64,000 bases of DNA from Mycobacterium adipatum (GCF_001644575.1 NZ_CP015596.1:2976001-3040000); one strand, 5' to 3'; counted from the stretch's first letter, positions 1-8,518 are shown. Notes: generated by a model from the sequence alone, not told the origin. Program-made: numbers and translations.

Positions 1-27
1 TTCCTCTGCCAGTTGGGATACGAGGGC
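1..27 (-). tRNA. 5' end of a tRNA (truncated by window edge), probably tRNA-Leu
   Basis: Read on the minus strand this stretch begins GCCCTCG (acceptor 5' strand), then TA at positions 8-9, then TCC..GGA as a three-pair D stem around a loop containing CTGG. That is the 5' third of a tRNA. The anticodon and 3' half lie outside the window, so the amino acid cannot be read; leucine is a guess from resemblance to mycobacterial tRNA-Leu 5' ends. It is transcribed away from pdtaR. Confidence 0.5.
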
Positions 28-126
28 GCGAGCTACCACCTTAATGGATGCCGGGAGCGGCCTTCCCGGTAGGCACTGCTAACCCCAGGCTCGCCCCCCG
101 CCGGCAATCGCGCGACAATATCCGTC

Positions 127-744
127 ATGACCGACGCTCCCGCACCCCGCCGTGTGCTCATCGCAGAAGATGAGGCGCTCATCCGAATGGACCTCGCCGA
201 GATGCTGAGCGAGGAAGGCTATGAAGTCGTCGGGCAGGCCGGGGACGGTCAGGAAGCGGTCGACCTCGCCGAAAGCCTGAAACCGGATCTGGTGATCATG
301 GACGTCAAGATGCCGCGCCGGGACGGAATCGACGCCGCCTCGGAGATCGCCACCAAGCGCATCGCGCCGATCGTCATCCTCACCGCCTTCAGCCAGCGTG
401 AACTGGTCGAACGTGCCCGCGACGCGGGCGCGATGGCCTACCTGGTCAAGCCGTTCTCCATCACCGATCTCATCCCGGCGATCGAGGTCGCGGTCAGTCG
501 ATTCGGCGAGATCGCCGCCTTGGAAGACGAGGTGGCGAATCTGTCGGACCGGCTGGAGACGCGCAAGCTGGTCGAACGGGCCAAAGGTTTGCTGCAGGCC
601 AATCAGGGTATGACCGAGCCCGAGGCGTTCAAGTGGATCCAGCGGGCCGCGATGGACCGCCGTACCACGATGAAGCGGGTGGCCGAGGTGGTGCTGGAAA
701 CCCTCGACACGCCCACCGAGGATGCCTCCGGCGCCGAGAAATGA
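127..744 (+). CDS. pdtaR: ANTAR-domain two-component response regulator PdtaR
   Basis: Cytoplasmic response regulator that acts on RNA rather than DNA. The receiver domain covers about residues 9-125, with acidic residues in IAEDEA, phosphoacceptor D59 (VIMDV), T86 (ILTAF) and K108 (LVKPF). A coiled linker and a C-terminal ANTAR domain (about 140-198) follow, with the typical LVERAKGLLQ start. In the family, phosphorylation by the orphan kinase PdtaS activates the ANTAR domain, which binds hairpin RNAs and antiterminates transcription. No kinase gene is adjacent, as in M. tuberculosis (Rv1626, from memory). Length 205 aa is normal. The ATG is taken because it opens the receiver domain directly. 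Confidence 0.96.
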   Translation: MTDAPAPRRVLIAEDEALIRMDLAEMLSEEGYEVVGQAGDGQEAVDLAESLKPDLVIMDVKMPRRDGIDAASEIATKRIAPIVILTAFSQRELVERARDAGAMAYLVKPFSITDLIPAIEVAVSRFGEIAALEDEVANLSDRLETRKLVERAKGLLQANQGMTEPEAFKWIQRAAMDRRTTMKRVAEVVLETLDTPTEDASGAEK

Positions 745-816
745 CCGCCTCCGGCGGCCCTGCCGGTTAAGACTGCGTTTCCGGGGACTCCATTTGACCG
801 GCTAACCCGACCGATC

Positions 817-834
817 TGCGCAACGCGTCGCGCA
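817..834. promoter_or_regulatory. imperfect dyad in the promoter region of the branched-chain amino acid transporter operon
   Basis: TGCGCAACG followed directly by CGTCGCGCA is an inverted repeat with one mismatched pair. It lies about 110 bp before the GTG of the binding-protein gene, in the 200-bp gap after pdtaR. It could be an operator. In GC-rich DNA a CG-rich dyad of this size can also arise by chance. Confidence 0.25.
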
Positions 835-946
835 ACATCACGCGATGGGCCGACGGAATGGTTATGGTTTTCGGCGAAGCATCCCCGCCGCGGCCGTCCC
901 GAGCGGAACGAAGATGCCGACCTGAACATGGAACCGGAGGTGAGAC

Positions 947-2158
947 GTGCGCGGTCACGTGGCACGCAAGGCATTTGCTCTCGGAGGCGCCGGCCTGATG
1001 GCCCTGGCGATTGCCGGCTGCAGTCAGAGCACGCCCGAAGAAGAGGCGTCCCAGACGAACCTCAAGATCGTGGAGAAGGTGCAGATCGACGAGAGCGGCG
1101 CCGAAGTGAAGGCCGCCGAAGGCGCGGCACCCGCCGATCCCGCCGGTGACGGCAAGGCCACTTGCCCGCCGGTGTCCATCGCCATGGCCGGCGCCCTCAA
1201 CGGGCCCGACGCGGCACTCGGCATCAACATCAAGAACGGCGTCCAACTCGCCATCGACAAACACAATGAAGCCAACCCGGGCTGCCAGGTGCAGCTCAAG
1301 CCGTTCGACACCGAGGGTGATCCGCAGAAGGCGTCCAACATCGCGCCGCGGATCGTCGAGGACCAGTACACGATCGGCCTGGTGGGTCCGGCCTTCTCCG
1401 GCGAGACCAAGGCCACCGGCGGCGTATTCGACCAGGCCGGCCTGGTCGCCACCACGGCTTCGGCCACCAACGTGACGCTGTCGGAGAACGGTTGGAAGAC
1501 GTTCTTCCGCGGGCTGGCCAACGACGGTGTGCAGGGTCCGTCCGTGGCGAACTACCTGAAGAACAATCTGGGGCACAAGAAGGTCTGTGTGGTCGACGAC
1601 AGCACGGATTACGGTCTGGGCTTGGCCACCGCGGTGCGCGACACCCTGGGCCCGGTCGCGGATTCGGCGTGCAACATCTCGGTGAAGAAGGGCGACAAGG
1701 ACTTCTCCGCCGCGGTCACCCAGATCAAGGGCGCCGCGCCGGATTCGGTGTTCTTCAGCGGTTACTACGCAGAGGCCGCACCGCTGGTTCAGCAGCTCCG
1801 CGACGGCGGCTTCGAGGGCGTGTTCGCCAGCGCCGACGGAACGAAGGATCCCGAGTTCGTCAAGCAGGCCGGCGAATCGTCCAAGGGCGCCGTGCTCGCC
1901 TGCCCGTGCGGCCCGGCCACCGGGTCGTTCGCCGAGGAGTACACCGCGAAGTTCAACACCGAGCCCGGCACCTACAGCGCCGAGGGTTATGACCTGGGCA
2001 CCATCCTGCTCAAGGGTATCGACTCCGGTGCGATCACCCGTCCCGCCCTGCTGGACTTCGTCCGCAACTACAAGGGTCAGGGCGTGGCCCGTGAGTACCA
2101 GTGGACTCCCGTTGGCGAGCTCACCACGACGCTCATCTGGATCTACGACGTTCAGTAG
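947..2158 (+). CDS. branched-chain amino acid ABC transporter, substrate-binding lipoprotein
   Basis: Extracytoplasmic solute receptor (Peripla_BP_6, LivJ/LivK type) delivering branched-chain amino acids or related small molecules to the permeases encoded next. The N-terminus carries a basic start, a hydrophobic segment and a lipobox ending AIAGC, with lipidated Cys25. The mature part has the two-lobe fold, beginning near VSIAMAGALNGPDA. GTG at 947 is chosen because GGAGG at 936-940 precedes it. It is the first gene of a five-gene operon and is followed by a strong hairpin, which would allow higher expression of the receptor than of the membrane parts. The true ligand cannot be read from sequence. 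403 aa is normal. Confidence 0.93.
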   Translation: MRGHVARKAFALGGAGLMALAIAGCSQSTPEEEASQTNLKIVEKVQIDESGAEVKAAEGAAPADPAGDGKATCPPVSIAMAGALNGPDAALGINIKNGVQLAIDKHNEANPGCQVQLKPFDTEGDPQKASNIAPRIVEDQYTIGLVGPAFSGETKATGGVFDQAGLVATTASATNVTLSENGWKTFFRGLANDGVQGPSVANYLKNNLGHKKVCVVDDSTDYGLGLATAVRDTLGPVADSACNISVKKGDKDFSAAVTQIKGAAPDSVFFSGYYAEAAPLVQQLRDGGFEGVFASADGTKDPEFVKQAGESSKGAVLACPCGPATGSFAEEYTAKFNTEPGTYSAEGYDLGTILLKGIDSGAITRPALLDFVRNYKGQGVAREYQWTPVGELTTTLIWIYDVQ

Positions 2159-2167
2159 CCGCTGAGG

Positions 2168-2208
2168 CGAAAGCGCGTCCGAGTGCGCATGCCTCGGACG
2201 CGCTTTCG
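2168..2208 (+). terminator. intercistronic hairpin after the binding-protein gene (partial terminator)
   Basis: CGAAAGCGCGTCCGAG (2168-2183) pairs perfectly with 2193-2208 across a 9-nt loop, a 16-bp stem without a long T tract. It starts 9 bp after the lipoprotein stop and ends about 60 bp before the first permease gene. Its place inside the operon suggests partial termination or 3'-end protection of the receptor mRNA. Confidence 0.75.
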
Positions 2209-2266
2209 TCTTCGTAGTCGCCGCCATACCTAACCGTCATCGCGTCAGCGAGGAGCTCACCGCCGG

Positions 2267-3277
2267 ATGAACTTGGCCGCCAACATCAACTTCAATGTCG
2301 GAGCGCTGTTCGACGGCTTCTGGCAGTTGACGATCGACGGCCTGTCCTGGGGCGCGATCTATGCCCTGGTCGCTGTCGGGTACACCCTGGTCTTCGGCGT
2401 GCTGCGGTTGATCAACTTCGCGCACTCCGAGATTTTCATGCTCGGCATGTTCGGCGCCTACTTCGCGCTGGACATCCTGCTGGGGTTCACGCCGAGCGGC
2501 AACGCCTACAACAAGGGCGTGGCACTGACCATCCTCTACCTGGGGATCGCGATGCTGTTCGCGATGCTGGTCTCCGGTGGGGCCGCGGTGGGACTTGAGT
2601 TCATCGCCTACCGGCCGCTGCGCAAACGCAACGCCCGGGCCCTGACATTCCTGATCACGGCGATCGGGATGTCCTTCGTGCTGCAGCAGTTCGTGTTGTT
2701 CATCCTGCCCAAACTGATACCGGGTTACGGCGGCCCCAATGCCCAGCAACCGATCGTGCTGGTACAACCGAAAACTCAGTTCGAACTGTTCGGTGTGGCG
2801 ATCTCCAACACCACGATCGTCATCATCGGGGCGGCGCTGGTGCTCGCGCTGCTCACCGACATGGCGCTCAATCGCACCAAGCTCGGCCGCGGTGTCCGCG
2901 CCGTGGCCCAGGACCCGAATACCGCGACCCTGATGGGTGTTTCGCGGGAGCGGGTCATCATGACGACCTTCCTGATCGGCGGGCTGCTCGCCGGGGCCGC
3001 AGCGCTGCTGTACACCCTCAAGGTGCCCCAGGGCATCATCTACTCGGGCGGATTCCTGCTCGGCATCAAGGCTTTCTCGGCCGCAGTGCTCGGCGGTATC
3101 GGTAACCTGCGCGGTGCGCTGCTCGGCGGTCTACTGCTCGGCATCATGGAGAACTACGGTCAGGCGGTATTCGGAACCCAATGGCGTGATGTGGTCGCCT
3201 TCGTCCTGCTGGTCCTGGTGCTGTTGGTCAGACCCACCGGCATATTGGGCGAGAGCCTCGGGAAGGCGCGAGTATGA
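2267..3277 (+). CDS. livH: branched-chain amino acid ABC transporter permease LivH
   Basis: Inner-membrane permease of the HAAT-type ABC importer, 336 aa with about eight hydrophobic segments. The N-terminal block LSWGAIYALVAVGYTLVFGVLRLINFAHS is typical of LivH, and the C-terminal part holds the conserved GIGNLRGALLGG loop. It pairs with the LivM-type permease whose start overlaps its stop by 4 bp. ATG 2267 is the first start that includes the whole first membrane segment. Confidence 0.93.
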   Translation: MNLAANINFNVGALFDGFWQLTIDGLSWGAIYALVAVGYTLVFGVLRLINFAHSEIFMLGMFGAYFALDILLGFTPSGNAYNKGVALTILYLGIAMLFAMLVSGGAAVGLEFIAYRPLRKRNARALTFLITAIGMSFVLQQFVLFILPKLIPGYGGPNAQQPIVLVQPKTQFELFGVAISNTTIVIIGAALVLALLTDMALNRTKLGRGVRAVAQDPNTATLMGVSRERVIMTTFLIGGLLAGAAALLYTLKVPQGIIYSGGFLLGIKAFSAAVLGGIGNLRGALLGGLLLGIMENYGQAVFGTQWRDVVAFVLLVLVLLVRPTGILGESLGKARV

Positions 3278-4449
3278 CGAGTTCGACCGGCCCGAGCACA
3301 CGCTGGGCCAAGACGATGGACTGGTGGGACGGACTGACCAGAGCCCAGAAATGGGTGTTCGGCATCGTGCTGTTCGCCGGCATCGCGCTGTCGCCGCTGT
3401 TCACGCCGGCCTTTCTGGACACTCCCGGTATCAGTTTCGGCGGCACGATGGCCCAGTTCGCGATGGTGGCCATCATCGCCATCGGACTCAATGTCGTTGT
3501 CGGGCAGGCGGGCCTACTGGACCTGGGCTACGTCGGCTTCTACGCCGTCGGCGCCTACACGGTGGCGCTGCTGACCAGTCCGGAGAGCCCGTGGAACCAG
3601 ATGGGCGCTTCGGGTTTCTTCAGTACCCCGTGGGCGTGGCTGTCGTGTGTGCCGATCGCGATGGCCGTGACCGCGCTCAGCGGCCTCATCCTCGGCACCC
3701 CTACCCTGCGGCTGCGCGGTGACTACCTGGCCATCGTCACGCTGGGCTTCGGCGAGATCATCCGATTGCTGGCCGACAACCTGGCCGATGTCACGAACGG
3801 TCCGCGCGGGCTCAATGAGGTTGCCTTTCCGCACTTCCTGGAAAGCGAGCAGCACCCCGAAGGAGTGTTCTCGGTCTCCAACTCCGGCGGTGATGCCAAC
3901 TACGGCACCTGGTGGTTCTGGCTGGGTCTGATCCTCATCGTCGCGATCCTGCTGCTCGTCGGCAACCTGGAGCGCAGCCGGGTGGGCCGGGCCTGGATCG
4001 CGGTCCGCGAGGACGAGGACGCCGCAGAGGTCATGGGTGTCAACGCGTTCAAGTTCAAACTGTGGGCATTCACCATCGGCGCGGCCATCGGCGGGCTGTC
4101 CGGCGCGTTGTATGCCGGCCAGGTGCAGTACGTGGCGCCGCCTACCTTCAACATCATCAACTCGATGCTGTTCCTGTGCGCCGTGGTGCTGGGCGGACAG
4201 GGCAACAAGCTGGGGGTGATCCTCGGTGCGTTCATCATCGTCTACCTGCCCAACCGCCTGCTCGGTGTGCATTTCGCCGGTATCGACATGGGCAACCTCA
4301 AGTACCTGTTCTTCGGGCTCGCCCTGGTGGTGCTGATGATCTTCCGTCCGCAGGGGCTGTTCCCGGCACGTCAACATCTGCTCACCTACGCCAAGGCCGC
4401 GCGTGATCTGTTGCGCAGCAAGCCGGTGGACACGGAGCCGGTGTCATGA
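3274..4449 (+). CDS. livM: branched-chain amino acid ABC transporter permease LivM
   Basis: Second membrane permease of the importer, 391 aa. It has a cytoplasmic N-terminus of about 25 residues and then multiple membrane spans. LivM hallmarks are the GLNVVVGQAGLLDLGYVGFYAVGAYT block and the TLRLRGDYLAIVTLGFGEI motif, which contacts the ATPases. ATGA overlaps join it to livH upstream and livG downstream, so the four transporter genes are translationally coupled. Confidence 0.93.
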   Translation: MTSSTGPSTRWAKTMDWWDGLTRAQKWVFGIVLFAGIALSPLFTPAFLDTPGISFGGTMAQFAMVAIIAIGLNVVVGQAGLLDLGYVGFYAVGAYTVALLTSPESPWNQMGASGFFSTPWAWLSCVPIAMAVTALSGLILGTPTLRLRGDYLAIVTLGFGEIIRLLADNLADVTNGPRGLNEVAFPHFLESEQHPEGVFSVSNSGGDANYGTWWFWLGLILIVAILLLVGNLERSRVGRAWIAVREDEDAAEVMGVNAFKFKLWAFTIGAAIGGLSGALYAGQVQYVAPPTFNIINSMLFLCAVVLGGQGNKLGVILGAFIIVYLPNRLLGVHFAGIDMGNLKYLFFGLALVVLMIFRPQGLFPARQHLLTYAKAARDLLRSKPVDTEPVS

Positions 4450-5294
4450 CCGATTCCGAGAGCTTCGAGCACGTCGCGGAGATCGCCGGTGTGCACCGCG
4501 AGATCAACGCCGACGAAGGCGAAGTCCTGCTGCAGACAAACGATCTCACCGTCCAGTTCGGTGGACTGACGGCGCTGGACGCGGTGACCTTCAACATCAA
4601 ACGCGGGGAGATCCTCGGGCTGATCGGCCCCAACGGGGCGGGCAAGACCACCTGTTTCAACGCCATCACCGGGGTGTACCGGCCGAGTTCGGGGTCTGTC
4701 ACGTTCGACGGTTCGACGATCGGGCGCATCAAACGGCACCAGATCACCCGGCTGGGTATCGCGCGCACTTTCCAGAACATCCGGCTGTTCGGTGAGATGA
4801 CCGCGTTGGAGAACGTCATGGTCGGCACCGACGCGCGCCATCACACCTCGGTGCCGGGCGCGTTGTTCCGGTCGTCGCGGCACCGTCGCGAGGAGCGGTC
4901 GGCGATCGAACGATCGGCTGCGCTGCTGCACTTCGTGGGCATTGCACACCGCGGCGAAGAAAAGGCCAAGAACCTGCCCTACGGCGATCAGCGTCGTCTG
5001 GAGATCGCGCGGGCGCTGGCCACCGAGCCCAAACTGCTGTGCCTGGACGAACCCGCGGCGGGATTCAACCCGAGCGAGAAGTCCGCTCTGATCGACCTGA
5101 TCCGCAAGATCCGAGACGACGGCTACACCGTGCTGCTCATCGAACACGACATGCGGTTGGTGATGGGGGTGACCGATCGGATCGTGGTGCTCGAGTTCGG
5201 CCGCAAGATCGCCGACGGCCTGCCTGCCGAAATCCGCGAGGACCCTAAGGTCATCGCTGCCTATCTGGGGGTGCCCGATGACGAACTCGCCTGA
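4446..5294 (+). CDS. livG: branched-chain amino acid ABC transporter ATP-binding protein LivG
   Basis: Cytoplasmic ATPase of the LivHMGF importer, 282 aa. Walker A is GPNGAGKT (61-68). The signature region is the LivG-type LPYGDQRRLEIARAL, where YGDQR replaces the canonical SGGQ. Walker B is LLCLDEPAAGFN, and the H-loop lies in LLIEHDMRLVM. It has about 28 extra N-terminal residues before the ABC core, so initiation further downstream is possible, although the ATGA overlap with livM supports this start. Confidence 0.93.
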   Translation: MTDSESFEHVAEIAGVHREINADEGEVLLQTNDLTVQFGGLTALDAVTFNIKRGEILGLIGPNGAGKTTCFNAITGVYRPSSGSVTFDGSTIGRIKRHQITRLGIARTFQNIRLFGEMTALENVMVGTDARHHTSVPGALFRSSRHRREERSAIERSAALLHFVGIAHRGEEKAKNLPYGDQRRLEIARALATEPKLLCLDEPAAGFNPSEKSALIDLIRKIRDDGYTVLLIEHDMRLVMGVTDRIVVLEFGRKIADGLPAEIREDPKVIAAYLGVPDDELA

Positions 5295-6027
5295 GGCGGA
5301 CACGCGCCCGGTTCTGCTGGAGGTGCGGGACGTCGTCGTGCACTACGGCCGGATCCGTGCCCTGCACGGCGTTTCGCTGGTGGTGCACGAGGGCGAGCTG
5401 GTCACGCTGCTCGGTTCCAATGGTGCCGGGAAAACCACCATGATGCGGGCGATCTCGGGGCTGCTGCCGCTCACATCGGGTTCGGTCTGGTTCGATGGCG
5501 CGGACGTCGGCAAGGTCAAGGCGCACCGACGGGTGGCTGCCGGGTTGATCCAGGCGCCGGAGGGACGCGGGGTCTTTCCCGGGATGACCATCATCGAAAA
5601 CCTCGAAATGGGTTGCTATGGACGGAAATTTCCGTCCAAGGCCGAGCACGACGAGAAACTCGACTGGGTGCTCACCACGTTCCCGCGGCTCGCCGAACGC
5701 CGCAGCCAGGTGGGCGGCACGCTGTCCGGTGGCGAACAGCAGATGTTGGCGATCGGTCGCGCCCTGATGGCGCGACCGAAGGTGCTGCTGCTCGACGAAC
5801 CCTCGATGGGGCTGGCGCCCATGGTGATCTCGCAGATCTTCCGCATCATCTCCGAGATCAACAGCCAGGGCACCACCGTGTTGCTGGTCGAACAGAACGC
5901 ACAGCAGGCGCTCAGCAGATCCGATCGGGCCTACATCCTGGAGACCGGCGAGGTCACCCGCACCGGTGTGGCAGGCGAGCTGTTGAAGGACGACAGCATC
6001 CGGGCCGCTTACCTCGGCGTGGCGTAG
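5278..6027 (+). CDS. livF: branched-chain amino acid ABC transporter ATP-binding protein LivF
   Basis: Second ATPase of the importer, 249 aa. Walker A is GSNGAGKTT (about 46-54), the signature is LSGGEQQMLAIGRAL, Walker B is VLLLDEPSMGLAP, and the H-loop region reads LLVEQNAQQAL with Gln at the usual His position, as is common in LivF. The start overlaps the end of livG by 17 bp. It is the last gene of the operon and converges with the DUF167 gene 10 bp away. Confidence 0.93.
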   Translation: MTNSPEADTRPVLLEVRDVVVHYGRIRALHGVSLVVHEGELVTLLGSNGAGKTTMMRAISGLLPLTSGSVWFDGADVGKVKAHRRVAAGLIQAPEGRGVFPGMTIIENLEMGCYGRKFPSKAEHDEKLDWVLTTFPRLAERRSQVGGTLSGGEQQMLAIGRALMARPKVLLLDEPSMGLAPMVISQIFRIISEINSQGTTVLLVEQNAQQALSRSDRAYILETGEVTRTGVAGELLKDDSIRAAYLGVA

Positions 6028-6037
6028 CTGACCACCA

Positions 6038-6265
6038 TCACGTGATGCGGAAACGCTTCATCCGCGATGTCATGCCCGACATCAACTCGACTCGACTGCG
6101 CGCGACGCCAAGGTGATCGGCGAGCACACCGATCACCGCGTCGTTGGCCTTCCCGTCCACCGCGCGCTCGCGCACGTAGATGGTCAACTGGCCGTCCGCT
6201 CCGGTCTCGACCAACGGACCTTTCTTGCTGCCGGGCTTGACCCGGACCGACACGGTCTCTGCCAT
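6038..6265 (-). CDS. DUF167 (YggU-like) small conserved protein
   Basis: A 75-aa soluble protein of the DUF167/YggU family. The conserved core is VRVKPGSKKG, then YVRERAVDGKANDAVI, then a C-terminal RVELMSGMTSRMKRF. The biochemical role of the family is not established. It sits just upstream of and on the same strand reading toward livF's end, 14 bp past the thiolase stop, so it may be the last cistron of the DUF35-thiolase unit. ATG 6265 gives the normal full length. Confidence 0.85.
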   Translation of the reverse strand: MAETVSVRVKPGSKKGPLVETGADGQLTIYVRERAVDGKANDAVIGVLADHLGVARSRVELMSGMTSRMKRFRIT

Positions 6266-6279
6266 CCGGGGGGTGCGGG

Positions 6280-7482
6280 CTATCTGGCGACGATGACTGA
6301 GGAGCCGTGGCCGAAGAGGCCTTGGTTGGCGGTGACGCCGACGGTGGCGTTTTCGACTTGGCGGCCGGTGGCTTGTCCTTTGAGTTGCCAGGTCAGTTCG
6401 CAGACCTGGGCGATGGCTTGGGCGGGGATGGCTTCGCCGAAGGAGGCGAGGCCGCCGGAGGCGTTGACCGGGATGGCACCGCCGAGGGTGGTGGCTCCGG
6501 AGCGCAGCAGGTGTTCGGCTTCACCCTTGGGGCAGAGGCCGAGGTGTTCGTACCAGTCGAGTTCCAGGGCGGTGGACAGGTCGTAGACCTCGGCCAGGGA
6601 GAGGTCTTCGGGTCCGATGCCGGCTTCGGCGTAGGCGGCGTCGAGGATCTGGTCTTTGAACACCCGTTGCGGCCCGGGGACGACGGCGGTGGAGTCGGTG
6701 GCGATGTCGGGCAGTTCGGGCAGGTGTTGGGGGTATTGGGGGGATTGCAGGCTGACCGCGCGCACCGAGGGCACGCCGGCGAGCGAGCCGAGGTGCTTTT
6801 CGGTGAAGGCTTTGGAGGCGACGATGAGGGCGGCGGCGCCGTCGGAGGTGGCGCAGATGTCGAGTAGGCGTAGTGGGTCGGAGACCACGGGGGAGGCCAG
6901 CACGTCGGCGACGGTGGCTTCTTTGCGGTAGCGGGCGTTGGGGTTGGCCAGGCCGTGGCGGGCGTTTTTGACTTTGACCTGGGCGAAGTCGTCGACGGTG
7001 GCGCCGTAGAGGTCCATGCGGCGGCGTGCCAGGAGGGCGAAGTAGACGGTGTTGGTGGCGCCGATGAGGTGGAAGCGTTGCCAGTCGGGGTCGTTTTTGC
7101 GTTCGCCGCCGACGGGGGCGAAGAAGCCTTTGGGGGTGGTGTCGGCGCCGATGACGAGGGCGACGTCGCAGAAGCCGGCCAGGATGTGGGCGCGGGCGGA
7201 TTGGAGGGCTTGGCTGCCGGAGGCGCAGGCGGCGTAGCTGGAGGTGACGGGGATGCCGTTCCAGCCGAGTTTTTGGGCGAAGGTGGCTCCGGCGACGAAG
7301 CCGGGGTAGCCGTTGCGGATGGTGTCGGCGCCGGCGACGAGTTGGATTTGGCGCCAGTCCAGTCCGGCCTCGGCCAGGGCGGCGCGGGCGGCGACGACGC
7401 CGTATTCGGTGAAGTCGCGGCCCCATTTGCCCCAGGGGTGCATCCCGGCGCCGAGGATGTAGACGGGCTCAGGGGTGCTCAT
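6280..7482 (-). CDS. thiolase-like lipid-transfer/acetyl-CoA acetyltransferase family protein
   Basis: Thiolase-superfamily protein of the SCP-x/Ltp type, 400 aa, homologous by order and content to M. tuberculosis Rv1627c. It opens PVYILGAGMHPWGKWG and holds the ASGSQAL block with the reactive Cys in SYAACASGSQ, and the C-terminal NASGGLASFGEAIPA motif. Such proteins pair with DUF35 partners to make aldolase- or thiolase-like enzymes in sterol and fatty-acid side-chain metabolism. The start at 7482 makes a 4-bp ATGA overlap with the DUF35 stop; a longer open frame upstream is only Arg-rich shadow. Codon use is unusual: CAA, AAA, GAA and C-ending codons are frequent and G-ending ones rare, unlike neighbouring genes. 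Confidence 0.88.
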   Translation of the reverse strand: MSTPEPVYILGAGMHPWGKWGRDFTEYGVVAARAALAEAGLDWRQIQLVAGADTIRNGYPGFVAGATFAQKLGWNGIPVTSSYAACASGSQALQSARAHILAGFCDVALVIGADTTPKGFFAPVGGERKNDPDWQRFHLIGATNTVYFALLARRRMDLYGATVDDFAQVKVKNARHGLANPNARYRKEATVADVLASPVVSDPLRLLDICATSDGAAALIVASKAFTEKHLGSLAGVPSVRAVSLQSPQYPQHLPELPDIATDSTAVVPGPQRVFKDQILDAAYAEAGIGPEDLSLAEVYDLSTALELDWYEHLGLCPKGEAEHLLRSGATTLGGAIPVNASGGLASFGEAIPAQAIAQVCELTWQLKGQATGRQVENATVGVTANQGLFGHGSSVIVAR

Positions 7483-7919
7483 TGGGCGATCCTCCAGGCG
7501 TGGGTGGTGCGTTCGACACCGTCGTCGTCGACATAGAGGGTCATGGTGGTCAGTTCCATTGCCATGCCGACGGTCAGGTCGGCGGCCAGGGTGCCTTCGA
7601 CGACCTTGCCCAGGACGATGAGGCCTTCGTCGGCCAGTTCGACGGCGGCCACGGCGAACGGAACGAAGGGATCCGGAGACGGATACGGCGGTGGGGGTGC
7701 GTAGCGGTTTTCGGTGTAGCTCCATACCGTGCCGCGGCGGCTCAGGGGGACCAGCGCGAGGGTGTCGCTGTCACAGGCCGGGTTGGGGCAGTTGGTTTCC
7801 CGGGGTGGGAAGACGTAGGTGGCGCACTGGGTGCATTTGCCGCCGATGAGGTGGGTGTCGCCGTCGTCATCGGTGGCGAACCACCCTTCGAACGCGGGCG
7901 CTGTCGTCGCTGCTGGCAC
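7479..7919 (-). CDS. DUF35 OB-fold/zinc-ribbon acyl-CoA partner protein
   Basis: A 146-aa protein of the DUF35 (ChsH2/UPF0219) family. The rubredoxin-like zinc ribbon is CTQC followed about 12 residues later by CPNPAC, and an OB fold follows (TYVFP..VWSYTENRYAPP..P.VAAVELADEGLIVLGKV). Known relatives bind acyl-CoA and partner with thiolase or hydratase subunits, here the coupled thiolase downstream. The start is GTG at 7919, with TATTCT at 7927-7932 on the same strand 7 nt upstream, suggesting leaderless initiation. Confidence 0.87.
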   Translation of the reverse strand: MPAATTAPAFEGWFATDDDGDTHLIGGKCTQCATYVFPPRETNCPNPACDSDTLALVPLSRRGTVWSYTENRYAPPPPYPSPDPFVPFAVAAVELADEGLIVLGKVVEGTLAADLTVGMAMELTTMTLYVDDDGVERTTHAWRIAQ

Positions 7920-7926
7920 GAGGCTC

Positions 7927-7932
7927 AGAATA
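7927..7932 (-). promoter_or_regulatory. -10 box for the DUF35-thiolase unit
   Basis: On the minus strand TATTCT lies 7 nt before the GTG of the DUF35 gene. This spacing puts the transcription start at or next to the start codon, as in leaderless mycobacterial mRNAs. No Shine-Dalgarno sequence is present. Confidence 0.5.
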
Positions 7933-8071
7933 CCCAGACACCGGGCAAAACTGAAACGTGTTGCAGTTTGGCGCGCGAGTCGATGTTGGGATCGGTAGCC
8001 ATACCGGCGCGGTGCACTTGTCGAGAGCAGCGCTCGGCAACCGCGCCGGGTCGGGAAGAACGGATGCAGCC

Positions 8072-8440
8072 ATGGGATTTTTCGACAAGTTCAAGGACGA
8101 GGCCAAGAAGGTAGCGACGGCGGGGCAACAGTCCGCAAGGGTGCACGTGCGAGGCGCCGGACCGATCGATCCCGCCGCGTTCGGCGGCCCGTCGACCCGC
8201 TCGGTGGCCGGCGATGATCCGATGTGGGATCCGATCAACGGGATCTCGTTGCAGGACTACGCCGACCTTGCCCGCGCGGCGCAGGCGCACGGCATCACCG
8301 ACGAAGCCGGCATGATTGCACTCGCCGGCGAGCGTGGCTGGAGCGCGGAGGCCACCAAGGCTGCCCTCGACGGCTGGGCGCAGCGGATGGGTCAGTCGAT
8401 GGCGGTCGGCCAGAAGTTCCGCAAACTGCTCGGCTACTGA
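8072..8440 (+). CDS. small conserved protein of unknown function
   Basis: A 122-aa soluble protein that I do not recognise. The N-terminus MGFFDKFKDEAKKVATAG is an amphipathic helix. A middle region is Gly/Pro-rich, and the C-terminal half is helical (LQDYADLARAAQAHG..EAGMIALAGERGWS..ATKAALDGWAQRMGQ). No signal peptide or membrane segment is seen. ATG 8072 is preferred because the opening MGFFDKF resembles starts of small mycobacterial helical proteins and the upstream extension has no conserved character. It stands alone between the divergent DUF35 unit and the convergent secreted Ig-like gene. Confidence 0.7.
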   Translation: MGFFDKFKDEAKKVATAGQQSARVHVRGAGPIDPAAFGGPSTRSVAGDDPMWDPINGISLQDYADLARAAQAHGITDEAGMIALAGERGWSAEATKAALDGWAQRMGQSMAVGQKFRKLLGY

Positions 8441-8518
8441 CGGGCCACGACGCTCGCAACATCGATACGGCGTGGGAACCTGTGCCGGGCTGACGGTGCG
8501 GCTCGACCGGCGCGATCG

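Noticed and set aside
767..2227. Long minus-strand open frame opposite the transporter receptor gene
   Set aside because: It has no domain, no ribosome site and a composition that mirrors the lipoprotein gene; long antisense frames are expected at this GC.
6521..7426. Arg/Pro/His-rich open frame inside the thiolase gene
   Set aside because: Pure wobble shadow caused by the skewed codon bias of the thiolase; no plausible protein.
7482..7725. N-terminal extension of the thiolase open frame
   Set aside because: The 81 extra residues are Arg/Pro/His shadow of the DUF35 gene; ATG 7482 overlaps the DUF35 stop and starts the real fold.
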